A stretch of DNA of 18,535 nt from Bacillota bacterium (GTDB lineage Bacteria; Bacillota; Clostridia; Oscillospirales; Acutalibacteraceae): assembly GCA_023391275.1 (NCBI GenBank), contig JAEWBE010000133.1, forward strand, positions 1 to 18,535, written 5' to 3'. The translations under genes and the position numbers were made by a program. Position 1 is the first letter of the stretch. The number at the start of each line of letters is the position of its first letter. Positions 1-7,538 of the stretch are shown one piece after another. The notes below the pieces were generated by a model. That model saw only the letters and a list, made by a program, of their open reading frames with translations, was not told the origin of the DNA and searched no databases.

Positions 1-84
1 GTTAAGAAAACAGTGCCGGCCCATGTTTTTTATTCAGTTTGCCTGATTCAGCGATAACTTTGGAAACAGCAGAATTTCCGGCTA

Positions 85-113
85 TTGTATATCCGCCGGA
101 TAAATTATATAAT
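85..113 (+). promoter_or_regulatory. Vegetative-type promoter of the DUF1003 gene
   Basis: A -35 element TTGTAT (85-90) and a perfect -10 TATAAT (108-113) are separated by exactly 17 bases, a near-ideal sigma-A promoter. The predicted transcript starts near position 120. It reaches a strong ribosome binding site, GGAGG at 136-140, eight bases before the ATG at 149. No operator-like repeat is visible, so expression is probably constitutive. Confidence 0.75.
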
Positions 114-148
114 ACCCCCATAGCAAATTAAATTTGGAGGAATGACAA

Positions 149-676
149 ATGGCCGGAAATAGAACAAGAGCTGAACTGATCAATATGCTTCTTGATGACA
201 AGCAAGACAGTCGGATTGAAGAAGAAGAAATTCTGCATATTCTGCTTCAGCAGAAGCTGACAAAAAACATTGATAAACTGCAGAATGACAACCTGACATT
301 CGGTGCGAGAATGGCTGATAACATTGCGAAATTCGCCGGCAGCTGGACTTTTATTCTTTTATTCGTTGCATGTCTTGCAGCATGGATTATCATTAACAGC
401 CTGTTTCTGATAAAGCCGTACGACGCTTATCCGTTTATTCTTCTGAATTTAATTCTGTCCTGTGTCGCGGCCCTGCAGGCACCGGTTATCATGATGAGCC
501 AGAACAGGCAGGAGGAAAAGGATCGGCTTCGTTCATTAAACGATTATAAAACCAATTTAAAAACAGAGATTATCATTGAAGATATTCATGAGAAACTCGA
601 TCAACTGCTTGCCAATCAGGATAAGTTAATTGAGAAAACAGATAAAATCGAAAAGCATATCAATCTGCAGAAATAG
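149..676 (+). CDS. DUF1003 family membrane protein
   Basis: This 175-residue protein of unknown function belongs to the DUF1003 family. The family core runs from about residue 51 (FGARMADNIAKFAGSW) to about 155. It contains two predicted membrane helices at about 64-86 and 93-117, joined by a short polar turn, and the typical NRQEEKDR stretch just after the second helix. The first 50 residues are charged and probably cytoplasmic. The C-terminal 35 residues (about 140-172) are rich in Glu, Lys, Leu and Ile and look like a short coiled coil. Length and layout are normal for the family. The ATG at 149 is supported by GGAGG eight bases upstream. The gene stands alone behind its own promoter and converges on the chemoreceptor gene. 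No biochemical role is established for the family, so none is proposed. Confidence 0.85.
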   Translation: MAGNRTRAELINMLLDDKQDSRIEEEEILHILLQQKLTKNIDKLQNDNLTFGARMADNIAKFAGSWTFILLFVACLAAWIIINSLFLIKPYDAYPFILLNLILSCVAALQAPVIMMSQNRQEEKDRLRSLNDYKTNLKTEIIIEDIHEKLDQLLANQDKLIEKTDKIEKHINLQK

Positions 677-899
677 CAATCAGGTTTAGCTTTATGCCCG
701 GTTTTATTTAATCTTCTCACCTTACAATCACTTGAATTGCAAGGCTTTCTATTCTGGTGAGCCATCGGAGATGCCCTCAACACTCGGATAAAAAATTGTG
801 ATGTCTATAAATCATTGCCGAATAGCGGTTAATAAATCGGAAGTGAACCGTAAGAACAGATTAATGTAGTTTCAAATACGACACTTCTGATTTCACCTG
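677..899. other. Intergenic region between convergent genes, with a 12-bp inverted repeat
   Basis: No gene is visible in these 223 bases between the convergent DUF1003 and chemoreceptor genes. An imperfect inverted repeat pairs 834-845 (AAATCGGAAGTG) with 882-893 (CACTTCTGATTT). It has one G-T pair and a 36-base loop. A smaller pair, CTCACC at 716-721 and GGTGAG at 756-761, encloses CTTG/CAAG at 731-743. None has a T-run directly after it, so I cannot call a standard intrinsic terminator for either gene. The repeat may still act as a shared transcription end. Confidence 0.4.
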
Positions 900-2588
900 T
901 TATGTCTCACTTTCGCGAAGGAGTATGGAACCGATCTGCTGGTTCAGCAGATTGGAATGAAAAAACAGTTGTTCACTGGCGGATGCCTCTTTCTCGGCGG
1001 TTACCGAATTATCCTGCACCACTTTTGAAATCTGCCCGATTCCCTGAGAAATCTGGGAAAATGTGCAGGTTTGCTGTTGAACTGCCTGTTTCATATATTG
1101 AATACTTCCATTTATTTTTTCTATTTCCACAGACGTTTCTTCCAGCGACTGAGCCGTATCGGAGGCAATCGCCAATCCTTCCTGCACCTTTCGGATGGAA
1201 TTTTCAATCCAAGCCGAAGTTTTTTTCGAAGATTCCGCCGTTTGAACGGCCAGCCTGCGCACCTCACCGGCAACGACGGCAAACCCCTTGCCGTAGCTGC
1301 CGGCCCTTGCGGCTTCTACGGCGGCGTTAAGAGCCAAAAGATTTGTCTGAAGTGCAATATCATTAATAATATGAATAATTTTTTCAATTTCTTTTGATGA
1401 TTGGCTGATTTCATTTATGGCTGAAAGCATTTCCCGCATCTGACCGTTGCCGGCCGTTATTTTCTGTGCAACCAGGTCTATGGAATCGGCTGCCAGTTCA
1501 ATGTCTTCTGAATTTTTTTGAGCCGATTGAGAAACTTCCTCGATTGATGCAAAAAGCTGTTCCACTTCCCCTGCCTGCTCGGCGGCGCCTTTGGCGATAA
1601 TCTGAGCGCCTTCGGAAACCTGACTTGCTTCGCTGTCTATGTTAACGGAAATCGTCCGAAAGGAAAAAAATGTTTCATTGAGGCTGTTCAGTATAATATT
1701 AAGCGCTTCCGAAACAGGCTGCAAATCTCCGGCAAAACTTTCAACTGATGCAACTGCCAGATCCCCCTGCGATACGCGGACTAAAACATTTGATATCTCA
1801 TTTACGATATTTTGAAGCTCCTGAAACGCAGTGTTCAGCGCTTCGGAAAGGACGCCGATTTCGTCATGTGAAGTACAGCGGACGCGAACATCCAGTAACC
1901 CTTTGGAAAAACTCTGTGCCGTCTGCGCGGCTTCTTTTAACGGCTTGCTGATGGATCTGGAAATTCTGCTTCCCAAAATGGCAGACCCGGCAATCCCGGC
2001 CGCGGAAAAGGCCAGCAGTACAATACATAACGCCGCGGCAGTGCTTTGATTTTGCTCACTGTTCTGCTTCGCGGTCTGAATACGGTAATTCATAAAGCTG
2101 CTGTAAATATTATAGATTTCCGTTTCAACAGAATAAGTCTGCTGCAGTAAATCGTCCGCTTGAGCCAACTGGTTCCCGTCGGCATAGGTAAATACCTGCT
2201 GCAGCCGCGGCTCAAGCGTATTTTGATATGTTGTTTTCGCCTTTTCCAGCTTACTGACCCATTCAGGGCTGGTTTCCATCGCAAGCAGCTTGTCCTGACC
2301 GGATTTATACTTTTGGATATATGCTGCAAATTTCTCTTTATCTGCCTCAAAAAGATCCAGATTGTGAAAATTAATAACGGCATCTCTTGAAACAGACTGC
2401 ATTGTGGAAAGATCAGTCAGCTCTTCGGTAATAACAGGCAGCGAGTCCATTGCCGTTTCGGTAACAGTGATTGAGTTTTTTAAACTTAACAGGCTATAAA
2501 TTCCTATTCCTGCGATAACCGCTGTAATTGAAGACAGTAAAATAAATGCAAGCGCCAATTTTTTCGAAATTGTGATTGTTTTTTTCAT
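900..2588 (-). CDS. Methyl-accepting chemotaxis protein, membrane-bound, 4HB-type sensor
   Basis: This is a transmembrane chemoreceptor that passes a ligand signal to CheA/CheW and so steers flagellar rotation. The ATG at 2588 (562 residues) is preferred over an upstream TTG at 2603, because AAAGGGAA lies just before the ATG and would be inside the longer reading. Order of parts: membrane helix at about 11-33, helical extracytoplasmic sensor at about 36-183 resembling the four-helix-bundle MCP sensor, second membrane helix at about 184-206, HAMP at about 208-262, a second HAMP-like segment at about 263-316, then the signalling coiled coil to the C-terminus. The conserved hairpin tip is clear at about 410-447, with DIALQTNLLALNAAVEAARAG then GKGFAVVAGEVRRLA. 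No C-terminal CheR/CheB-binding pentapeptide is seen. The gene is divergent from the pst operon. The ligand is unknown; a link to phosphate is possible but rests only on position. Confidence 0.93.
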   Translation of the reverse strand: MKKTITISKKLALAFILLSSITAVIAGIGIYSLLSLKNSITVTETAMDSLPVITEELTDLSTMQSVSRDAVINFHNLDLFEADKEKFAAYIQKYKSGQDKLLAMETSPEWVSKLEKAKTTYQNTLEPRLQQVFTYADGNQLAQADDLLQQTYSVETEIYNIYSSFMNYRIQTAKQNSEQNQSTAAALCIVLLAFSAAGIAGSAILGSRISRSISKPLKEAAQTAQSFSKGLLDVRVRCTSHDEIGVLSEALNTAFQELQNIVNEISNVLVRVSQGDLAVASVESFAGDLQPVSEALNIILNSLNETFFSFRTISVNIDSEASQVSEGAQIIAKGAAEQAGEVEQLFASIEEVSQSAQKNSEDIELAADSIDLVAQKITAGNGQMREMLSAINEISQSSKEIEKIIHIINDIALQTNLLALNAAVEAARAGSYGKGFAVVAGEVRRLAVQTAESSKKTSAWIENSIRKVQEGLAIASDTAQSLEETSVEIEKINGSIQYMKQAVQQQTCTFSQISQGIGQISKVVQDNSVTAEKEASASEQLFFHSNLLNQQIGSILLRESET

Positions 2589-2942
2589 ACGTTCCCTTTC
2601 CAATACATAATAAGCGATAGCAAGTGGGTCACAAATACATATAAAATACAGGATAAATTTGAAACTCCATACTTGTCGTGATTATTATATAAAGCGTGTG
2701 TAAGCAGAACGTTAAAAACATCGCTCATTTCAGTTAATTTTTATTTACACTTCTGATCCGCAATGCGTCCGATGCAATCGGGGAGGTTCCCGGCTGAAAA
2801 ATACGGAACAGCGTTTACCGTACGAAATGATCTGAATTTAACAAATGTTTTACCAAAATATAATCCGAATCGCAACTGATTTTAAACTTCGGATCCTATA
2901 ATCATGTTTGTACATAAAAGTAAGAATAAAGGAGAGTCAAAC
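2589..2942. other. Divergent control region between chemoreceptor and pst operon
   Basis: These 354 bases hold no gene. On the minus strand, a TATAAT at 2684-2689 could be the -10 of the chemoreceptor gene, but no good -35 lies at the right distance, and no sigma-28-type motif was found. In the middle are small perfect inverted repeats: CCGAT-GCA-ATCGG at 2769-2781 and TACGG-N11-CCGTA at 2802-2822. Toward pstS lie the Pho-box-like repeat (2838-2854) and two possible -10 elements, TATAAT at 2859-2864 and at 2897-2902. Confidence 0.5.
2838..2864 (+). promoter_or_regulatory. PhoB/PhoP-box-like direct repeat and -10 upstream of pstS
   Basis: TTAACA (2838-2843), five bases, then TTTACC (2849-2854) gives two hexamers with 11-base periodicity. 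This matches the TT(A/T/C)ACA-N5 repeat known for Gram-positive PhoP boxes. A TATAAT follows at 2859-2864, and a second at 2897-2902 could also serve. Known Pho-activated promoters often lack a good -35, as here. The placement before pstS makes induction by phosphate starvation likely, but only two repeat units are clear. Confidence 0.45.
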
Positions 2943-3884
2943 ATGAAAAAAGCGATTTCTTTGCTTTTAGCAGCAGTTACAATCTGCTTTACGGCAACGG
3001 CCTGTTCCAGCACAGCAGCCAGTACATCCTCTGCGGTTCCGGAGGCGTCATCGGCAGCCATATCCGCCCCCGCTTCTGAAACACCCGCTTCATCCGCAGC
3101 CACTGAAGCAGTTACGGGCAGCATTACCGCTTCCGGTTCCTCCGCTCTTTATCCTCTGGTCAAAGATGCCATCGGTAAATTCAAGAAAACCAACCCCGAT
3201 GTTTCCATTACGCTGAATGCAGGCGGCTCCGGAACCGGATTAAAGCAGGTTGCGGACGGCACGGTGAATATCGGTAATTCCGACGTAGAGGCTGCGAGCA
3301 AACTGCCGGCAGATCAGGCGGCACAGCTTGTTGATCACAAAGTATGTGTGATCGCCATGGCGCCGATTGTCAATAAAGACGTTTCCGAAAAAGTAAAAAG
3401 TCTGGCAGCTCAGCAACTGGCTGATATCTTCACAGCTAAAACAAAGAACTGGAAAGAAGTGGGCGGCCCGGACGAACCCATTACGCTTGTTACCCGCCCG
3501 ACCACATCCGGCACACGCGCGTTATTCAAGCAATACGCCTTGAACAATACGGAGGAAGCTTCCAACAAATCGCTTGAAACCGATGATTCCGGCACATTGC
3601 TGCAGAACGTCTCCAGCCACAAGGGCGCAATCGGATATGTCGCACTTTCCTACCTGATCAACAATACCAGCGTAAGCACTGTGAGTATTGATGACGTGGA
3701 ACCCACATTGGAAAATGTATATAACGGTAAATACAAGGTTTGGGGCTATGAGCACATGTATACAAAGGGCGAAGCCACCGGCGCTGTCAAAGCATTGCTG
3801 GACTATATGCAGTCCGAAGAGTATGGCAACTCCGTGGAAACTCTTGGTTACAACGTCACATCAAAAATGACAGTCTCGAGATAG
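2943..3884 (+). CDS. pstS: Phosphate ABC transporter substrate-binding lipoprotein PstS
   Basis: PstS captures inorganic phosphate outside the membrane and delivers it to the PstCA permease. The start at 2943 is chosen over an in-frame ATG at 2904, because AAAGGAGAG lies at 2928-2936 and the signal peptide MKKAISLLLAAVTICF begins here. Cys21 in ATAC is the likely lipidation site; the lipobox is not perfect, with Ala at -3. Residues 22-58 are a Ser/Ala/Thr-rich tether, usual for Gram-positive lipoproteins. The phosphate-binding signature is present: ASGSSALYPL (63-72), AGGSGTGLKQV (93-103), GNSD (111-114) and TSGTRALF (188-195). At 313 residues it has a normal length. It is the first gene of the pst operon, 100 bases before pstC and separated from it by a terminator-like hairpin. 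Confidence 0.95.
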   Translation: MKKAISLLLAAVTICFTATACSSTAASTSSAVPEASSAAISAPASETPASSAATEAVTGSITASGSSALYPLVKDAIGKFKKTNPDVSITLNAGGSGTGLKQVADGTVNIGNSDVEAASKLPADQAAQLVDHKVCVIAMAPIVNKDVSEKVKSLAAQQLADIFTAKTKNWKEVGGPDEPITLVTRPTTSGTRALFKQYALNNTEEASNKSLETDDSGTLLQNVSSHKGAIGYVALSYLINNTSVSTVSIDDVEPTLENVYNGKYKVWGYEHMYTKGEATGAVKALLDYMQSEEYGNSVETLGYNVTSKMTVSR

Positions 3885-3925
3885 TGCCCCTTTCAGTATA
3901 TCCCCAGTTTTTTAAGTACAGGTCG

Positions 3926-3956
3926 AAGGCCGGCGGGCGTGCCCGTCCGGTCTTTT
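3926..3956 (+). terminator. Terminator-like hairpin between pstS and pstC (probable attenuator)
   Basis: A GC-rich stem pairs 3928-3938 (GGCCGGCGGGC) with 3941-3952 (GCCCGTCCGGTC). It has one bulged T and one G-U pair, and is extended by AA/TT outside. TTTT (3953-3956) and further T-rich sequence follow. This is a classic intrinsic terminator shape inside an operon. I infer partial termination, which would make more binding protein than permease. It sits 29 bases before the pstC start. Confidence 0.75.
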
Positions 3957-3984
3957 GCCTTTATTACAAAGGATGCGTTGAAGT

Positions 3985-4875
3985 ATGGCTAAAAAAATGG
4001 ATTATTTATGGCGTTCTCTTGTTTCAATATGCGGATTATGCATCGTTGTACTCACGATAGCGATCGGCGCTTTTTTACTCTATAAAGGAATCGGAACCTT
4101 TACCGTTTATCATCACAGCGTCATGGAATTCCTTTTTTCCTCGGATTGGAATCCTGCGGATGACTTTATGGGGGGCGGTCGGGTCGGTGCGGCAATATTT
4201 ATATTCGGTTCCATTGTTATCTGCTTTCTCGCCCTTCTTATTGCCACGCCGTTCAGTCTGGCCACGGCGATCTTTATGTCTGAAATATCCCCCAAATTCA
4301 GTTCAAAGATTTTACAGCCGGCGGTTGAAATTTTTGTCGGAATTCCGTCCGTCGTTTATGGCTGGGTTGGGCTGACCATTCTTGTCCCGTTTTTAGAAAG
4401 CCTCTTTCATCTGCAATACGGTTTTTCGGTGCTGGCGGGCGGTATCGTTCTGGCAGTAATGATTTTCCCCTCTATAACGAGCGTGTCCGCCGATTCATTA
4501 AGGAATGTTTCCGACGAATACAGGGAGGCCGCATACGGGCTTGGGTCAACGCGGTGGCAGACCATCCGACGTGTAATACTGCCCGCCGCGCGGCCGGGAA
4601 TTTTAACTGCCATTATTTTAGGCCTGGCGCGGGCATTCGGAGAAGCTCTGGCCGTCGCCATGGTAATCGGTAAAATGAAAGCGTTCCCCGAAAACATACT
4701 TTCCCCGACAAATAACCTGACCGCAGCAATTGCGTCCGATATGGGCGGAGCTACGGAGGGGGGAGAATACAACCTTGCACTCTGGACAATGGCTCTTCTT
4801 CTTTTATTAATTTCGTTTGTCTTTATTTTGACTGTGCGTAAACTTTCTTCAAAAGGAGCAAAAGCAAATGAATAG
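3985..4875 (+). CDS. pstC: Phosphate ABC transporter permease PstC
   Basis: PstC is one of the two membrane subunits of the high-affinity phosphate importer. It pairs with PstA and contacts the ATPase PstB. The 296-residue protein has the expected six hydrophobic segments, at about 12-33, 69-92, 114-137, 148-168, 204-226 and 267-284. The cytoplasmic coupling (EAA) loop is at about 180-203, with YREAAYGLGSTRWQTIRRV then LPAARPG. The segment after it, ending in LARAFGEALAVAMV (214-227), is typical of PstC. AAAGGA at 3968-3973 is a moderate ribosome binding site, 11 bases from the ATG. The end overlaps pstA by eight bases, so the two are probably translationally coupled. Confidence 0.95.
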   Translation: MAKKMDYLWRSLVSICGLCIVVLTIAIGAFLLYKGIGTFTVYHHSVMEFLFSSDWNPADDFMGGGRVGAAIFIFGSIVICFLALLIATPFSLATAIFMSEISPKFSSKILQPAVEIFVGIPSVVYGWVGLTILVPFLESLFHLQYGFSVLAGGIVLAVMIFPSITSVSADSLRNVSDEYREAAYGLGSTRWQTIRRVILPAARPGILTAIILGLARAFGEALAVAMVIGKMKAFPENILSPTNNLTAAIASDMGGATEGGEYNLALWTMALLLLLISFVFILTVRKLSSKGAKANE

Positions 4876-5755
4876 TCGTCAGCATTCCATCGCGAAACAT
4901 ACCGATAAAATTATGACTGCCGTGCTCTATTGCATTGCAGGCTTTTTTCTGCTGTTACTCGCCGCGTTTACTGCTTACATATTGGTGAAAGGCTTCGCCG
5001 GTTTTCACGTTTCATTATTGGGATTTAATGAAAATGGAATCGGCAACCAGTTTTTTAATACCGTTTATCTGGTATTTCTATCACTGCTGATCAGTGTGCC
5101 CATTGGGATTATGGCCGGAGTATATATGGCCGAATATGCAAAATCGGGACGGCTGCCAAATTTCATCAGGACCTGCGTTGAAACCCTTTCCTCCCTCCCG
5201 TCCATCGTGGTGGGTCTTTTCGGATATCTGGTGTTTGTCGTGATGACACATGCAAGATGGAACCTGATGGCCGGTGCGATGTCTGTTTCCATTTTAAGCC
5301 TTCCGCTTATTACAACGGTAACGGAAGACGCTTTAAGAGCCGTCCCGGTAAGTTACAAGGAAGGGAGTTACGCGCTGGGGGCTACCCACGCGCAGACAAT
5401 TATCAAGGTACTGATCCCCGCGTGTTTCCCACGGATTCTGACAGGAATTATTCTGGCGGCGGGGCGCGGCTTTGGTGAAGCGGCCGCACTGCTTTACACT
5501 GCGGGGATGAGTACGGATATCAACTGGTCAAACTGGAATTTAAGTTCTCCGCTGTGCCCGCTGAATCCATTTCGGCCGGGCGAGACACTCGCGCTGCATA
5601 TCTGGGCCTCCAGAACAGAAGCGGTAGCGCCCAACGCGGCGCAAATAGCAAATATCTCCTCCGCCGTGTTGATTATCATGGTGTTTTTATTCAGCATCGG
5701 GTCAAGGGTATTGGGCGGAATTCTCAGTAAACGAATGAACGGAAAAGAGATTTAG
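4868..5755 (+). CDS. pstA: Phosphate ABC transporter permease PstA
   Basis: PstA is the second membrane subunit of the phosphate importer. The 295-residue protein has hydrophobic segments at about 17-40, 63-85, 106-127, 133-150, 189-212 and 262-280. Its coupling loop is at about 162-185 (SYKEGSYALGATHAQTIIKV then LIP). Typical PstA features include the ETLSSLPSIVVGLFGYL stretch (105-121) and GRGFGEAAALLYTAG (199-213). The ATG overlaps the end of pstC, and AAGGAG lies inside pstC at about 4852-4857. No pstB or phoU follows, which is unusual; the ATPase must be encoded elsewhere if this transporter works. Confidence 0.94.
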   Translation: MNSRQHSIAKHTDKIMTAVLYCIAGFFLLLLAAFTAYILVKGFAGFHVSLLGFNENGIGNQFFNTVYLVFLSLLISVPIGIMAGVYMAEYAKSGRLPNFIRTCVETLSSLPSIVVGLFGYLVFVVMTHARWNLMAGAMSVSILSLPLITTVTEDALRAVPVSYKEGSYALGATHAQTIIKVLIPACFPRILTGIILAAGRGFGEAAALLYTAGMSTDINWSNWNLSSPLCPLNPFRPGETLALHIWASRTEAVAPNAAQIANISSAVLIIMVFLFSIGSRVLGGILSKRMNGKEI

Positions 5756-6056
5756 GCGTGTCCCTTGGGGAAAATGCTGCCTGAAAATTTTATTTGGCCG
5801 AAACCGGCGTTTACCGCAATTGTTGGAAACGGCATAAATCCATGGTACGGGCAGGCCGATAAAATGCCTGTTTAAACTTCAGTTTAAACCTTATTTAAGG
5901 CTCTGTGAATTCCTTGAAATTCGCAAACCATGTCCGTATACAGAAATGGGAGACGTAAAGCGTAAGCTTTTCGCCTCTTTGACTGTATCCATCCCTGATG
6001 ATACCGAGGGAAAGCGTCTAATTAAAATAACAAGGTCAGGGGATTGAGGGCGGCGA
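5756..6056. other. Gene-free stretch after pstA
   Basis: No convincing gene lies here. Besides the weak terminator candidate at 5851-5889, an imperfect stem-loop spans 5950-5977. AAAGC (5957-5961) pairs with GCTTT (5966-5970) around GTAA, and CG/CG and GAG/CTC pair outside with two mismatches. It could end transcripts from either side. No trace of pstB or phoU was seen in any frame. Confidence 0.4.
5851..5889 (+). terminator. Weak candidate terminator after pstA
   Basis: CAGGC (5852-5856) and GCCTG (5866-5870) can form a short stem followed by TTTAAACTTC. Next to it GTTTAAAC occurs twice (5870-5877 and 5882-5889), four bases apart and able to pair. The stem is short and the T-run poor, so this is only the best local candidate for the end of pst transcription. 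Confidence 0.3.
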
Positions 6057-6353
6057 ATGTACGCCGGGCAATCATTGCGGTATTGCTGGCGGGATTTATC
6101 GTTTTCCGGATTATTGATTGCTTCCCTCGGCGCCGTGACGGATGTAGCAATCTCTATTGCTTCCACCGTCAATGAGATATATAAAAAAACGCCCACTCTC
6201 AGCCGGATGGAGCTTTTTCGTTCCGGCATGAGCGTGGGGCGCGACATGATGAGCACAGTTCACGCCGCTCCCGTGCAGGCAGCAGCGGAAAGGTTGACTA
6301 ACGCTTGCACGGAACCGGGATGCGAATCCGTACCCAAGGTTAAAATATCCTGA
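6057..6353 (+). pseudogene. Fragment of a YibE/F-family membrane protein
   Basis: A 98-codon reading frame carries a recognisable piece of the YibE/F family. Residues about 18-67 (bases about 6108-6257) read GLLIASLGAVTDVAISIAS, then NEIYKKTP, then LSRMELFRSGMSVGRDMMST. This matches, from memory of the family, the conserved GALGAVMDVAISIASSL...ELF.SGM..GRD.. region. Intact members are several times longer, with multiple membrane helices on both sides. Here the similarity stops abruptly after GRDMMST, and the rest looks like random translation. Upstream the frame has a stop at 6045-6047, and no earlier part of the family is seen. The ATG at 6057 has no good ribosome binding site. The frame overlaps the 3' end of the convergent dehydratase gene by 14 bases. 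I regard it as a gene remnant rather than a working protein. Confidence 0.65.
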
Positions 6354-7416
6354 ACCGCTCAATTTCATCATAATTCGGGTCCAGTCCTGCCCCCGGAACA
6401 GCATTAGGGCTGACCGTCCCGTCCCGGTTAATAACCATTGGATTTTTAAATATTTTATAGGTCATGGCGTCATACTGCAGAGGGTAAAATTCCAACAGAA
6501 TCGCATTCGGTACCGCACAGGCCAGATGAGTATGCACCTGCTGCTGCCCATGGGGCGATATGTCAATATGATTTGCCTGAGCATACGCCGCTATTTTCAT
6601 AAACTCGGTAATACCGCCCATGGTTCCGGCATCCGGATTCAAAATTGCTATGGCACCCGTATTGATCAAATCACGGAAACCGTACTGCGTATATTCGTTT
6701 TCTCCAGCCGCTATCGGTATGGAAGTATGTTTTTCCAGTTTTGAAAATCCGTCGTAATCATCCGGCATTACCGGTTCCTCAAACCAGAACGGATGATATT
6801 CCTCCGCTCTTTTTGCAAATTCAACCGCCTCATAAAATCTGTAAGCGCAATTTGCGTCGATCATCAGCCTGGTTTCCTCGCCGATGACTTCCCTTACCGC
6901 TTTCACTCTGGCAATATCTTCCCGAATGGACGCCCCGCCTATTTTCATTTTAACCGCGGATACTCCCCAGCTCCTGTATTCCGCCATCTCTTGCTGAAGT
7001 TCCCTGATTCCTTTGCCTTCGCTATAATATCCTCCGGCAACATAACACGGAATACGGTCTTTATGCCCGCCCAGGAGCTGATAAAGAGAAATATTGGCTG
7101 CTTTGCTTTTTATATCCCATAGCGCAATGTCCAAGGCAGAAATGCTCTGGGTGCTGATACTTCTCCGGCCGATATATTTAGGAACCCATAGCTTTTCCCA
7201 AATTCTTTCCGTATTGAACGGATTCTCTCCGATTAAAAACGGCTTAAAATAATCAACATAATCTATGGAACGGCTTGTTCCAAGACCGGTGATTCCTTCG
7301 TCGGTTTCAATTTTTACCAGCTTCAGTTCATTGTCCGTAAAGATATGTTTTCCGTTCCTGATTGGCGTTTTTTTTGGCCAGCGAAAGTATTCCGTTTTAA
7401 TATCCGTAATTACCAT
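6340..7416 (-). CDS. Mandelate racemase/muconate lactonizing enzyme family protein, probable acid-sugar dehydratase
   Basis: This enolase-superfamily enzyme abstracts the alpha proton of a carboxylate; most relatives dehydrate sugar acids or hydroxyacids. The ATG at 7416 (358 residues) is preferred to one at 7437, because GGGAGGT ends seven bases before it. N-terminal capping domain is about 1-115, the barrel about 125-340. Catalytic residues can be placed: KMK (Lys156, Lys158), Mg ligands Asp187 (MIDAN), Glu213 (WFEEPV) and Glu239 (AAGEN), the His289 (SPHG)/Asp262 (NPDAG) dyad, and Glu309 (LLEF). The Lys pair plus His-Asp dyad is the mandelate racemase subgroup pattern, so an active enzyme is likely. 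The exact substrate cannot be read from the sequence. It is the last gene of the catabolic island, 136 bases after leuD-like and separated from it by a hairpin, so it may be partly independently controlled. Confidence 0.88.
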   Translation of the reverse strand: MVITDIKTEYFRWPKKTPIRNGKHIFTDNELKLVKIETDEGITGLGTSRSIDYVDYFKPFLIGENPFNTERIWEKLWVPKYIGRRSISTQSISALDIALWDIKSKAANISLYQLLGGHKDRIPCYVAGGYYSEGKGIRELQQEMAEYRSWGVSAVKMKIGGASIREDIARVKAVREVIGEETRLMIDANCAYRFYEAVEFAKRAEEYHPFWFEEPVMPDDYDGFSKLEKHTSIPIAAGENEYTQYGFRDLINTGAIAILNPDAGTMGGITEFMKIAAYAQANHIDISPHGQQQVHTHLACAVPNAILLEFYPLQYDAMTYKIFKNPMVINRDGTVSPNAVPGAGLDPNYDEIERFRIF

Positions 7417-7474
7417 TCCTGCACCTCCCGTATTCATATAAAAATGGCCATGTTATCCCTATATTAATAGTATA

Positions 7475-7487
7475 GACTTTGAAAGTC
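7475..7487. promoter_or_regulatory. Palindrome GACTTT-G-AAAGTC before the dehydratase gene
   Basis: A perfect 6+6 palindrome with one central base lies 58 bases before the dehydratase start, just downstream of the leuD-like hairpin. Next to it, on the minus strand, is AT-rich sequence (TATACT, TTAATA) that could serve as a -10. It may be an operator or part of a promoter for this last gene; there is no direct evidence. Confidence 0.3.
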
Positions 7488-7499
7488 GGGCACTAAGAA

Positions 7500-7538
7500 G
7501 GAGCGGGGATTTTATCAATAAGTACCTGTCCCCGCTCC
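7500..7538 (-). terminator. Perfect 10-bp hairpin after the leuD-like gene
   Basis: GGAGCGGGGA (7500-7509) and TCCCCGCTCC (7529-7538) are exact inverse complements around a 19-base loop, 14 bases past the leuD-like stop codon. On the minus strand the stem is followed by TTCTTAG, a poor T-run. It may be a partial terminator, or a stem that protects the upstream message from decay. Confidence 0.5.

Noticed and set aside
902..1330. 142-codon plus-strand frame in the chemoreceptor gene
   Set aside because: It overlaps the conserved signalling tip of the chemoreceptor on the opposite strand and shows no domain or start signal.
2604..2720. Sigma-28 flagellar-type promoter for the chemoreceptor
   Set aside because: No TAAA followed at about 15 bases by a GCCGATAA-like element was found on the minus strand.
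2904..2942. Upstream ATG extending pstS by 13 residues
   Set aside because: The extension is charged, would spoil the signal peptide and lacks a ribosome binding site; AAAGGAGAG sits just before 2943.
5774..5875. 33-codon frame starting at ATG 5774, right after pstA
   Set aside because: GGGG lies too close to the ATG and the peptide resembles nothing I know; it is too short to support as a gene or as a pstB/phoU trace.
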